A stretch of DNA of 6,939 nucleotides from Clostridia bacterium. GTDB lineage: Bacteria > Bacillota > Clostridia > Christensenellales > CAG-1252. The notes beneath the pieces are model-generated. The model ran no database searches. It worked only from the letters and a program-made list of their open reading frames with translations, and was not told where the DNA came from. The position numbers were made by a program, and so were the translations under genes. This document shows, one piece after another, positions 1 through 6,397 of the stretch. The stretch is taken from the NCBI GenBank assembly GCA_017455385.1, contig JAFTBD010000074.1, positions 1 through 6,939 of the forward strand, given 5' to 3'. Position 1 is the stretch's first letter. Each line of letters begins with the position of its first letter.

Positions 1-278
1 CGATGCACCTCCTCCCGCAAGTATGGACGGAAGGCAAGTCTCTCCCCCTTCGAGCTATCACGATCACCTCGATCTATCTATTCGATTCGACGGATTATTT
101 CCAGACCGATTTTATCGGGAGCGCATCCATCTCGGACAAGAATACGAGGCTCGAAAAAAGCATTGACCTGATCCGCGCGAAATACGGCGCTCACGCCATC
201 GCAAGAGGCAATCTTATCAAAGAAATATTCGACGCGGACGAAGACTACGACGAAGAGACTAAGCCTTTCAAAAGATAA
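1..278 (+). CDS. Y-family DNA polymerase (DinB/Pol IV-like), C-terminal part only
   Basis: This is the 3' end of an error-prone Y-family translesion DNA polymerase; the catalytic palm and fingers lie before the window. The open frame enters from the left edge, so the Met codon at base 3 is not taken as a start. The roughly 91 visible residues match the little-finger (DNA-contacting) domain. A segment like 'W-x-E-G-K-S-L-P-L-R' is followed by a short hydrophobic strand. Near residues 50-70 comes the family's closing helix, RLEKSIDLIRAKYGAHAIARG, which resembles the usual 'IDxIRxKYG...RG' ending. A short acidic and basic tail follows. No beta-clamp motif can be assigned with confidence. It is the only plus-strand gene here and ends directly against the stop of the convergent transporter gene. 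The family call is fairly firm; the choice between DinB and a UmuC-like relative is open because the N-terminal part is missing. Confidence 0.72.
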   Translation, partial: MHLLPQVWTEGKSLPLRAITITSIYLFDSTDYFQTDFIGSASISDKNTRLEKSIDLIRAKYGAHAIARGNLIKEIFDADEDYDEETKPFKR

Positions 279-1580
279 TTATAAGACGAGGAACAATACG
301 GCGAGCGCGGCGACGATGGTCGGCAGCGACACCACCGTCCCGTAGCGGACGAATTCTCCGAAACCGAATTTAACGTCATACCGCGAAGTGAGCTCGGTGA
401 ACATGATGCCCGCCAAGGCACCGATCGGCGTCAGAAAAGCGCCGATATTGCTACCGATGACCGAGGCGTACACCGCTTGCAATCGCGCCGTTTCCGGAAG
501 CGCGACGGGGAATGAGCCGAATAAAATGCTCATCGGGATATTATTGATGAGGTTGGCGGCGATATAGGACGAGAAACCGTATGTCCAGACGCAGGCTTTG
601 CCTCCGAGGAACGCCGCGATTCGAGCGGATATCTCCTGATATTCCAAGCAGATGACGATGACGAACATCGAGAGCACGAACGGGATGAGCTGCCACGGGA
701 GCCTCTTCAACGAGGAGGTAAGATAGGTCGTTTTCCGTTTGGAAACGAGCCGCATCACGAGCATACAAACGAAGAGAGAACCCGCGCAAACAGCGGAAAC
801 AAGCCACATCTCCACCTTGATATATCCCGAGATAACGAGACAGACCAAACAAACGCCGAGATGTGCGAGACCTACGATCAAAGAAGGCTTGTCGGGAAGC
901 ACGCGTTCGTTATCTTCCGAGGAGATCTCCGTCTTGAGTTTATTCCGAAAAATAAGAAATATAATGCCGAATTCCACCGCGCCGGCGACAAGCGTCGGAA
1001 GCACCATCGTGCCGAGATAGGAAACAAAATCGATACCGGCGAAAGACGCAAGATAAATATTCGTCGGATTCCCGATGACGAGCATCATCGACCAGGTATT
1101 CGCCGCGGCGAACTCCGCGACGAGATACGGAATCGGATCGACATCCGCATTCTTGCAGAAGAAGCAGATGAAGGGGGTCAATGTCAGGACGACCACGTCA
1201 TTTGACGTGAAGACCGTAAGGATCGCCGTCAGGAAATAAAAGAGTATAAAAAAGGTCAGTTGGCTCTTCCCTGCCGCTTTGACCGCTCGATCGGCAAGAT
1301 ACCTGAAAAAACCGAGCTCATCGAGCACGACGGACAGGAACGTCATCGAGAAGAATAGGACCAATATCTTGATGGGGTTTATCCCGCTGTCCGCCGTCAA
1401 GCCGCGCCACACTTCCCCGATCGGGACGAGCCGAGACGCCAAGAGGACGACAGCACCCACGAGGGCGACCATCCAATACGTTCCGACCTTGCACTTCCGA
1501 ATAGTCACGGAAGGCAGGAAGAGGATGCAGGACGTCAAGATGATGAACGTCACGATCACGATGATCAATGTAGCGAGCAT
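279..1580 (-). CDS. ArsB/SLC13-type (ion transporter superfamily) membrane permease
   Basis: This is a 433-residue polytopic inner-membrane protein, very hydrophobic throughout, with a likely 10-12 transmembrane segments and a polar loop near residues 211-231. It has the inverted-repeat signature of the ArsB/NhaD/SLC13 ion transporter superfamily. The first half carries VFTSNDVVVLTLTPFI (124-139) and VIGNPTNIYLA (168-178). The second half carries the matching AANLINNIPMSILFG (341-355) and VIGSNIGAFLTPIGALAG (374-391). The C-terminal stretch after that also follows the ArsB pattern. The length is usual for ArsB-like permeases. The substrate cannot be read from the sequence: arsenite, another anion or a carboxylate are all possible, and no arsR or arsC gene is adjacent. 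The ATG start keeps the first membrane helix whole, but the ribosome binding site is weak. The start lies only about 20 nt past the rpsU terminator. Family confident, function uncertain. Confidence 0.85.
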   Translation of the reverse strand: MLATLIIVIVTFIILTSCILFLPSVTIRKCKVGTYWMVALVGAVVLLASRLVPIGEVWRGLTADSGINPIKILVLFFSMTFLSVVLDELGFFRYLADRAVKAAGKSQLTFFILFYFLTAILTVFTSNDVVVLTLTPFICFFCKNADVDPIPYLVAEFAAANTWSMMLVIGNPTNIYLASFAGIDFVSYLGTMVLPTLVAGAVEFGIIFLIFRNKLKTEISSEDNERVLPDKPSLIVGLAHLGVCLVCLVISGYIKVEMWLVSAVCAGSLFVCMLVMRLVSKRKTTYLTSSLKRLPWQLIPFVLSMFVIVICLEYQEISARIAAFLGGKACVWTYGFSSYIAANLINNIPMSILFGSFPVALPETARLQAVYASVIGSNIGAFLTPIGALAGIMFTELTSRYDVKFGFGEFVRYGTVVSLPTIVAALAVLFLVL

Positions 1581-1601
1581 ATTCTTACGCGGTAATCATA
1601 T

Positions 1602-1628
1602 AAAAAGCCGAGCAATGCTCGGCAATTT
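1602..1628 (-). terminator. Intrinsic terminator of rpsU
   Basis: On the minus strand, GCCGAGC-ATT-GCTCGGC forms a perfect 7-bp GC-rich stem (1607-1623) with a 3-nt loop, and TTTTT follows at once (1606-1602). It begins a few bases after the rpsU stop codon. An A/T flank on the upstream side can lengthen the stem (AAAA...TTTT). On the plus strand the T-tract is poorer, so the terminator acts mainly on minus-strand transcription. Confidence 0.9.
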
Positions 1629-1630
1629 TA

Positions 1631-1813
1631 TCAGTCTCTGGAAGACCTTCTCTTGCGTGCGGCTTCAGCCTTCTTCTTACGCTTCACGCTGGGCTTCTCA
1701 TAAGCTTCTCTCTTCTTGATGTCACCTATAATACCGTCTTTGGTGCACTGACGCTTAAAACGTCTGATCGCACTGTCAAGGGACTCCGTTTCACGAACTT
1801 TGATAGTAGTCAT
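1631..1813 (-). CDS. rpsU: 30S ribosomal protein bS21
   Basis: This encodes a 60-residue basic protein of the small ribosomal subunit. It binds near the 3' end of 16S rRNA and helps in translation initiation. The sequence follows the family closely: MTTIKVRETESLDSAIRRFK, then RQCTKDG, KKREAYEKPSVKRKKK, and an Arg/Lys-rich tail. I chose the ATG at 1813 because MTTIKV matches the family N-terminus and GGTGA (1823-1819) sits 5 nt before it, inside a longer AAGG-GGTGA Shine-Dalgarno-like run. An in-frame GTG at 1822 would add three residues but has its SD too close. The gene has its own promoter upstream and a strong terminator downstream, so it can be expressed as a single-gene unit as well as by read-through from the hit side. 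Identity is very secure. Confidence 0.96.
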   Translation of the reverse strand: MTTIKVRETESLDSAIRRFKRQCTKDGIIGDIKKREAYEKPSVKRKKKAEAARKRRSSRD

Positions 1814-1842
1814 CTTATTCACCCGCCTTCCGACACTCGGTA

Positions 1843-1891
1843 ATTATAGTTTCAATGGTAAAATATTACACCAATCGAGAAATCGTGTCAA
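1843..1891 (-). promoter_or_regulatory. Promoter region of rpsU
   Basis: In the 83-nt gap between hit and rpsU, the minus strand shows a perfect -35 TTGACA (1891-1886), a 17-nt spacer and a -10-like TAATAT (1868-1863). That predicts a leader of about 43 nt. Further down is a perfect -10 TATAAT (1848-1843), but its -35 is poor, with TTGGTG about 20 nt away. That second site would give a leader of about 23 nt. Both starts would keep the rpsU ribosome binding site. The first is the better-supported sigma-A-type promoter. The -35 starts only about 5 nt after the hit stop codon. Confidence 0.65.
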
Positions 1892-1896
1892 ACGTT

Positions 1897-2235
1897 TCAG
1901 CACATTTTATCGGACATTTTTTCGCCACCCAAGATGTGGATATGCAGGTGCGGAACGCTTTGCATGGCGTCGGCGCCTTTATTGGATACGAGGCGGAATC
2001 CGCCGTCTAAGCCGAGAGAGGGAGCGAGCTCACCAATCTTCCTCAGCATATTGCCGACCAAAACGGCATCGTCTGCCGTCATTTCCGTGACGTCGGCGAA
2101 GTGCTTCTTCGGGATGGCGAGATAATGGTATTTCGCCTGCGGGGCGATATCTTTGATGATGATCATATTCTCGTCTTCATAGACGCGAGCGCTCGGGATA
2201 TCCCCTTTGATGATCTTACAGAAAATGCAGTCCAT
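1897..2235 (-). CDS. HIT-family (histidine triad) nucleotide-binding protein, HinT-like
   Basis: This is a 112-residue cytosolic protein of the HIT family. Members of its HinT branch hydrolyse purine nucleoside phosphoramidates such as AMP-lysine. The N-terminus MDCIFCKIIKGDIPS is typical, including the CxxC at residues 3 and 6. The catalytic triad motif VPHLHIHILGG is present with H96, H98 and H100 intact. Length is normal. The residue before the conserved Gln is Met (AMQSV), where Gly is common, and the C-terminus ends in SDKMC rather than the WPPG seen in many HinT proteins. It is translated from a perfect AGGAGG (2246-2241) placed 5 nt before the ATG, and this SD overlaps the mtaB stop codon. 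That makes it the third gene of the rsmE-mtaB-hit unit. A HIT gene beside mtaB and rpsU is a familiar arrangement in Clostridia. The true substrate is unknown. Confidence 0.92.
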   Translation of the reverse strand: MDCIFCKIIKGDIPSARVYEDENMIIIKDIAPQAKYHYLAIPKKHFADVTEMTADDAVLVGNMLRKIGELAPSLGLDGGFRLVSNKGADAMQSVPHLHIHILGGEKMSDKMC

Positions 2236-2244
2236 ATATACCTC

Positions 2245-3477
2245 CTATCTTGCGAGAAGACCGTCTGCCCTCTCGCCTTCTGCCGTTACTTGTACCTTTC
2301 GCCCTATCGTGACGCCACGATCGGGGAAATAAACGCGGATATAATTCTCCGAATACCCTTCCGCGAACATCCCGTCCGTCGTCTCGGGCACGACTTCCAG
2401 CTCACAACCGACGAAGCCGCTCTCATATTGACGCTTCAACTCGCTTTTAAGAGCGAGCAAACGATCCGTTCTGTCCTTCAATATCGCGGGATCGAGCGCA
2501 CCTAAGGGATATGCCGCCGTGCCGTAGCGTCTGGAATACGGGAAAACGTGGATGTCGGAAAAGGCGATCTCACGCGCGAAATACAATGTCGTTTGGAAGT
2601 CGTCCTCCGTCTCCGTCGGGAACCCGACGATGATATCCGTCGTGATGGCGGCTGACGGGAAACGAGCGCGGATCATATTCACCTTCTCTTTATATTGCGC
2701 GGTCGTGTAGTGGCGCGACATCGCGGAAAGGACAGCGTCACAGCCCGACTGGAGAGAAAGATGGAAATGGGGGCAAACGTTCCCTGCTTTCTCGATCGCA
2801 TCCAAAAAATCCGTGGTGATAATGGACGCCTCGAGGCTACTGAGACGAATGCGCGCGGGAATGGAAGACAGCCGCAGGATGAGCTCCGCGAGCGACGTGC
2901 CGATATCGTGACCGTAGCAAGTGACGTTGATACCCGTCAAGACGATCTCGTCCGTGCGTTCCGCCGCTTTCTCGCATTCGGCGAGAATGCTGTCCACACT
3001 GCGGGAACGGACTCTGCCGCGGAGATAGGGGATGATACAGTAAGAACAGAAATTATTGCAACCGTCCTCGATCTTGACGTAATGGCGAGCGCGGGTAGGC
3101 TCCGCCTCCGACATGTATTCGTATTCATTGGGAATGGGCGCGACGTGGACGCCGTCTCCGAATGAAAGTACATCTTCTTTCAGGGCAGTGCCTGAGATAA
3201 AAGTGACGTCTTTGCACTCGAATTGCTCCGCATTCTTCTCCGCGGCGCAACCGATGACATACACTTTTGCGCTTTTATTCAGCTTCTTCACCTTGCCGAT
3301 GTATTGGCGGGATTTGCGTTCCGCTTCTTTGGTGACAGCGCAGGTGTTGATGATGTAGACATCCGCCCGTTCAAGACGGTCGGAGACCTCGTACCCCATC
3401 GCCCTGAGTTTGCCGATGAGGCTGTCGCATTCACATTGATTCACTTTACATCCGAGGTTCAATACTACCGCTTTCAT
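2245..3477 (-). CDS. mtaB: tRNA (N6-threonylcarbamoyladenosine37-C2)-methylthiotransferase MtaB
   Basis: This is a radical-SAM iron-sulfur enzyme that converts t6A to ms2t6A at position 37 of ANN-decoding tRNAs. The 410 residues hold the three usual parts. The N-terminal UPF0004 domain has cluster cysteines C10 (LNLGCKVNQ), C46 (NTCAVT) and C77 (VIGCAAE). The radical-SAM core has CNNFCSYC (C140, C144, C147), preceded by KIEDG and followed by IIPYLRGRVRSRS. It continues with LTGINVTCYG and TTDIIVGFPTETEDDF. A C-terminal TRAM-like RNA-binding domain covers about 345-405. The pattern KxEDGCNNFCxYCIIP separates MtaB from MiaB and RimO. The start overlaps the last 32 nt of rsmE in another frame, with GGAGA 4 nt before the ATG, so translation is probably coupled. 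The stop TAG is shared with the SD of hit. All key residues are present. Confidence 0.95.
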   Translation of the reverse strand: MKAVVLNLGCKVNQCECDSLIGKLRAMGYEVSDRLERADVYIINTCAVTKEAERKSRQYIGKVKKLNKSAKVYVIGCAAEKNAEQFECKDVTFISGTALKEDVLSFGDGVHVAPIPNEYEYMSEAEPTRARHYVKIEDGCNNFCSYCIIPYLRGRVRSRSVDSILAECEKAAERTDEIVLTGINVTCYGHDIGTSLAELILRLSSIPARIRLSSLEASIITTDFLDAIEKAGNVCPHFHLSLQSGCDAVLSAMSRHYTTAQYKEKVNMIRARFPSAAITTDIIVGFPTETEDDFQTTLYFAREIAFSDIHVFPYSRRYGTAAYPLGALDPAILKDRTDRLLALKSELKRQYESGFVGCELEVVPETTDGMFAEGYSENYIRVYFPDRGVTIGRKVQVTAEGERADGLLAR

Positions 3478-4189
3478 ACTTCTCCAATAAGTCCGCCGTC
3501 AGTGCAAGTGCTACGATGGACGCCGTTTCCGCACGCAAGATACGCCTGCCGAGGGTGACGACGTGCGCGCCCTGCTCACGCGCGAAGGCAACTTCCTCTT
3601 CCGCGAAGCCCCCTTCGCTGCCGATGATAACGGCGACGGACGAGGTCTCTTTCGTGATATGATCCGAGATCCTGCCGGCAGTCGCTCCTTCGTAGGCGAA
3701 AATGCAGGTATCACAGCGAGTCACCACATCACGGACGCCCTCCTCGAAAGGGACCGTCTCGAAGATCTTCGGCACCACCGCCCTGCCGCATTGCTTGGCG
3801 GATTCGGCCGCGATCTTGCGCAGGCGGTCGTAATTCTGCATTTTCGTATTCGTGAAACGCGAGACGATAAAGCGTATCTCCGTCGCGCCGATCTCTGTCG
3901 CTTTCTGCACGGCGATATCCGATCTCTCGATACCGCACATATAGAGGACGAGGGGGACATTCAGCTCATTCGCATTCTTCTCGGCGTTCTCGACACGAGC
4001 TGTGAAAGAATGCTTGTCGACGGCGGTGATGACGGCAAAATAGTCATAGCCGTCGCCATTTGATAAAATGAGCTTATAGCCGACTTTATAGCGACTGACC
4101 TTGACCGCGTGGACGAATTCGTCTCCGGTGACCACCGTATCTTTCCCGACCGTGAGGGGGCTATCTACGAAAAAACGCTTGATCTCCAT
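3446..4189 (-). CDS. rsmE: 16S rRNA (uracil1498-N3)-methyltransferase RsmE
   Basis: RsmE methylates N3 of U1498 in 16S rRNA on the assembled 30S subunit, using SAM. The 247 residues fit the family. An N-terminal PUA-like RNA-binding domain covers about 1-75, starting MEIKRFFVD. The SPOUT methyltransferase domain with its trefoil knot follows. Typical signatures are QKATEIGATEI (95-105), AAESAKQCGRAVVP (127-140), IIGSEGGFAEEEV (188-200) and LGRRILRAETASIVAL (213-228). The family's usual GPEGG reads GSEGG here. The ATG start agrees with the family N-terminus but has no visible Shine-Dalgarno sequence. A -10-like box lies just 6 nt upstream of it, which suggests a leaderless or near-leaderless mRNA. 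The 3' end overlaps mtaB by 32 nt. It probably heads an rsmE-mtaB-hit unit. Confidence 0.95.
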   Translation of the reverse strand: MEIKRFFVDSPLTVGKDTVVTGDEFVHAVKVSRYKVGYKLILSNGDGYDYFAVITAVDKHSFTARVENAEKNANELNVPLVLYMCGIERSDIAVQKATEIGATEIRFIVSRFTNTKMQNYDRLRKIAAESAKQCGRAVVPKIFETVPFEEGVRDVVTRCDTCIFAYEGATAGRISDHITKETSSVAVIIGSEGGFAEEEVAFAREQGAHVVTLGRRILRAETASIVALALTADLLEKYESGSIEPRM

Positions 4190-4195
4190 ACGATC

Positions 4196-4224
4196 ATTTT
4201 ATACCATTCGTGGGCTTTTCGCAA
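4196..4224 (-). promoter_or_regulatory. Candidate promoter abutting the rsmE start codon
   Basis: On the minus strand TTGCGA (4224-4219, 4 of 6 to the -35 consensus) is followed by a 17-nt spacer and TAAAAT (4201-4196, 5 of 6 to the -10). Only 6 nt separate the -10 from the rsmE ATG, so transcription would begin at or within a base or two of the start codon. A second, perfect TATAAT lies at 4235-4230 without a good -35 at normal spacing; it would give a leader of about 34 nt. Neither leader would carry a recognisable SD. Confidence 0.5.
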
Positions 4225-4244
4225 GAACTATTATAAATTCTATT

Positions 4245-4271
4245 TATAAAAATAAGACGGCAAACGGTCTT
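4245..4271 (-). terminator. Weak terminator-like hairpin after prmA
   Basis: Just past the prmA stop the minus strand reads AAGAC-CGTTTGCC-GTCTT followed by ATTTTTATAA. The stem is only 5 bp, or 6 with one bulge, and has few GC pairs, but it sits correctly before a T-rich tract. It may end part of the dnaK-dnaJ-prmA transcript ahead of the rsmE promoter. The rest of the 87-nt gap is AT-rich and shows nothing else. Confidence 0.35.
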
Positions 4272-4276
4272 TTCAA

Positions 4277-5179
4277 TTATTTTTTGCGCATCAAGAGACC
4301 TTTCCAAATACCGTCCGTCTCTTCTCGGACGAGATCGAACCCCATCCCCCGATATTGCTCGATAAGGTCGGGCGCATACTTGTCGATGATCCCACTCATG
4401 ATGAGATAGCCGCCACTTTTGACAACGTCACCCGCATTCGTCATACGAGAAAGGATGTCTGCGGTGATATTTGCGAGAACGAGATCTATCGGCTTTTCGA
4501 TCCCTTCAAGGAGCGAAGCGCATTCGACGACTCCCGAAACGCCGTTTAATCGGATATTCTCTCGGAGATTATTCAGCGCCGACTCGTCTATATCGCGGAA
4601 CAAGACCTCTTTTGCACCCTTTTTCAAGGCGGCAATACCGAGGATACCGCTCCCGCAGCCGGTATCTATCACCTTTTTTCCCGTGACGACGATATCCGAG
4701 AGCAAAGACAAGCACAGACGCGTGGACTCGTGTTCTCCCGTGCCGAATGCGGCGCCGGGGTCGATGAGCACGACGATTCCGTCCGTCGCTTCCTCCTGTT
4801 TCCACACAGGAACGACCTCGAACTCTCCGACGCGAATGATCTCGTAGAAACTCTTCCAATCTTCCGTCCAATCAGCGTCCTTTACTTCCTCCGCAGAGAG
4901 GAGGATGGGATATGATACGCGGTCGCGAAGATCATTTATCTTTTTCTCGAGATCGTCGGATATCTCGGAATAATCTCCCTCGTAATATCCGATGACACTG
5001 ACCTCTTCCGGGCGATCCAATACATCATCCTCGAGGTAATCGAAGACCAAGGTCGAATTCCACAGTTCGGCAACGTCCTCTTTGTCGAGAATGGTGACGC
5101 CGGAACGTGAAAACTCGTAGAGGATATCCGCTACGAGTTCCGCGCCTTCATGTGTGGTGATACATACGATCTTGATCAT
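4277..5179 (-). CDS. prmA: Ribosomal protein L11 methyltransferase PrmA
   Basis: PrmA trimethylates lysines and the N-terminus of ribosomal protein uL11, using SAM. The open frame could begin at 5218, but I place the start at 5179. MIKIVCITTHEGAELVADIL matches the family N-terminus, gives 300 residues, and overlaps the dnaJ stop as ATGA, a standard coupling arrangement. Domain order is an N-terminal L11-recognition domain (about 1-85), a linker with DADWTEDWKSFY (101-112), and a Rossmann methyltransferase domain. Signatures are IDPGAAFGTGEHEST (139-153), SAM motif I IDTGCGSGILGIAA (171-184), FRDIDESAL (194-202) and LANI (235-238). The usual PGMAFGTG has Ala for Met. An Arg precedes the DID where a hydrophobic residue is common. 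Both changes are minor. The SD is weak (GAAGAA right before the ATG), so translation probably depends on ribosomes finishing dnaJ. Confidence 0.95.
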   Translation of the reverse strand: MIKIVCITTHEGAELVADILYEFSRSGVTILDKEDVAELWNSTLVFDYLEDDVLDRPEEVSVIGYYEGDYSEISDDLEKKINDLRDRVSYPILLSAEEVKDADWTEDWKSFYEIIRVGEFEVVPVWKQEEATDGIVVLIDPGAAFGTGEHESTRLCLSLLSDIVVTGKKVIDTGCGSGILGIAALKKGAKEVLFRDIDESALNNLRENIRLNGVSGVVECASLLEGIEKPIDLVLANITADILSRMTNAGDVVKSGGYLIMSGIIDKYAPDLIEQYRGMGFDLVREETDGIWKGLLMRKK

Positions 5180-6315
5180 TTCTTCAAAAATTCGGAGAAT
5201 TTCTTCTGCTTGGCGCACTGAGACGGAGACAGAGAATCCTCAAAGTTTTTCAACATCTCTTTCTGCTGTTTGCTGAGTCCCGAGGGAGTCTGCACCTGCA
5301 AAGTGAAATAGAGGTCACCTTTCGTGGAGCCATACACCCTCTTGATGCCCTTTCCCGATAAACGACAGACCGTACCGGTTGCGGTACCTTCCGCGACTTT
5401 ATACTTCGTGACGCCGTCCAAAGTGGGCACCTCGATCTCGCCGCCGAGCGCCGCCGTCGAGAAGGAAATGGGCACGTCGAAATAAACGTCATAGCCCTTT
5501 CTCTTGAAGAGAGGATGCGGGCGCACGTTCACGATCAAGATGAGATTGCCGTTCGAGCCGCCGTTTTTACCGCAGTTGCCCTCATTGTAGAAGGTGATCA
5601 TCTGTCCGTTATCGATACCCGCGGGGATATTGGCGTGGATAACGCGCGACTGACGCACGGCGCCTTTGCCTCCGCAGGAGCGGCAAGTTTCCGTGATGAT
5701 CTTACCTGTGCCGCGACAGTCGGGACAAATGCTCTGAATCACCTGCTGACCGAAAATGGTATTTTGACGAGTGGTGATGTGACCGCTCCCGCCGCAACGT
5801 GTACAAGTCTTATACGCCGAGCCGCCTTTTGCACCGGTGCCGCGACAGTCCGCACAACTCTCCTGACGGGTAATGTTTATGTCTTTCTGCACGCCGCGCA
5901 CCGCTTCCATGAAGTCGATGGTGATATTGACGGTGATGTCGTCGCCGTTGATCCGTCCGGACGCACGAGTCCCTCTCCTGCCGCCCGTGAAGGCGCTGAA
6001 GAAGTCGCCGAAGAAGTCGTCGAATCCGCTGAATCCCTGCGCGCCGTCCGCGCCGCCGAATCCACCGCCCATCGGACCGTTCTCGTCACCGTATTGGTCG
6101 TAAGCGGCACGCTTCTGCTTATCCGAGAGGACGTCGTAGGCATGATTGATCTTCTTGAACTGCTCTTCCGCTTGACGTCTCTCATCTTCGGGACGGGTGG
6201 TGTAGAGGTCGGGATGGTACTTCTTCGCCATTCGACGATACGCCGATTTGATCTCGTCATCCGTCGCGTTCTTGCTTACGCCGAGGATCTCATAATAATC
6301 GTATTTCTCTGCCAT
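5176..6315 (-). CDS. dnaJ: Molecular chaperone DnaJ (Hsp40, type I)
   Basis: DnaJ delivers unfolded proteins to DnaK and stimulates its ATPase in the cytosol. The 379 residues contain every type I part. The J-domain (about 5-76) has the catalytic HPD at 34-36. The Gly/Phe-rich linker (about 82-118) includes FDDFFGDFFSAFTGG. Four CxxCxGxG zinc-binding repeats have cysteines 154/157, 171/174, 197/200 and 211/214. The C-terminal substrate-binding domains include AALGGEIEVPTLDG and EGTATGTVCRLSGKG. The loop after HPD (LYTTRPEDERRQAEEQ) is about five residues longer than in the common HPDRNPGDKEAEEKF form. The start ATG has AGAAGG about 4 nt upstream. It lies 82 nt after dnaK with a hairpin between them, and overlaps prmA by 4 nt at its 3' end. 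Confidence 0.97.
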   Translation of the reverse strand: MAEKYDYYEILGVSKNATDDEIKSAYRRMAKKYHPDLYTTRPEDERRQAEEQFKKINHAYDVLSDKQKRAAYDQYGDENGPMGGGFGGADGAQGFSGFDDFFGDFFSAFTGGRRGTRASGRINGDDITVNITIDFMEAVRGVQKDINITRQESCADCRGTGAKGGSAYKTCTRCGGSGHITTRQNTIFGQQVIQSICPDCRGTGKIITETCRSCGGKGAVRQSRVIHANIPAGIDNGQMITFYNEGNCGKNGGSNGNLILIVNVRPHPLFKRKGYDVYFDVPISFSTAALGGEIEVPTLDGVTKYKVAEGTATGTVCRLSGKGIKRVYGSTKGDLYFTLQVQTPSGLSKQQKEMLKNFEDSLSPSQCAKQKKFSEFLKK

Positions 6316-6342
6316 AATACCTTCTACCGTTCAATACGCAAG

Positions 6343-6369
6343 TTGCAGAGAGGTTGAACCCCTCTGCAA
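6343..6369 (-). promoter_or_regulatory. Hairpin in the dnaK-dnaJ intercistronic gap
   Basis: The two arms TTGCAGAGGGG and CCTCTCTGCAA (minus strand) pair over 11 bp, with one G-U wobble, around a 5-nt TTCAA loop. No T-tract follows in the sense direction, so it is not a standard intrinsic terminator. It lies about 28 nt downstream of the dnaK stop and ends 27 nt before the dnaJ ATG, leaving the dnaJ ribosome binding site free. It may stabilise or mark the 3' end of a processed dnaK mRNA and so set dnaK above dnaJ; that role is inferred. No CIRCE repeat is in this gap. Confidence 0.6.
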
Positions 6370-6397
6370 TCGTCGTTACATTACCTTTATGGGAGGA

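Noticed and set aside
279..1580. Arsenic-resistance operon
   Set aside because: Only an ArsB-type permease is present. No arsR, arsC or arsA neighbour is visible, so arsenite as the substrate is not supported.
1814..1822. GTG start for rpsU adding three residues
   Set aside because: The MTTIKV start fits bS21 and has GGTGA at 5 nt. The GTG would have its SD only about 3 nt away.
4165..4197. Ten-codon upstream frame (ATG at 4197) overlapping the rsmE start
   Set aside because: Its ATG overlaps the -10 box, has no SD and would not be in the transcript from the nearer promoter. Likely chance.
5180..5218. Start of prmA at 5218, 13 codons further upstream
   Set aside because: The extra residues do not match the PrmA N-terminus and would lie inside the dnaJ 3' end. 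The ATGA start at 5179 fits family length and coupling.
5515..6357. A 280-codon open frame on the plus strand opposite dnaJ
   Set aside because: It is the antisense shadow of a well-conserved gene. Its translation is rich in repeated Ala, Val, Thr and Arg and shows no family motif.
6316..6397. CIRCE (HrcA operator) before dnaJ
   Set aside because: The inverted repeat here does not match the TTAGCACTC-N9-GAGTGCTAA pattern. Any CIRCE would be upstream of the operon, outside the window.
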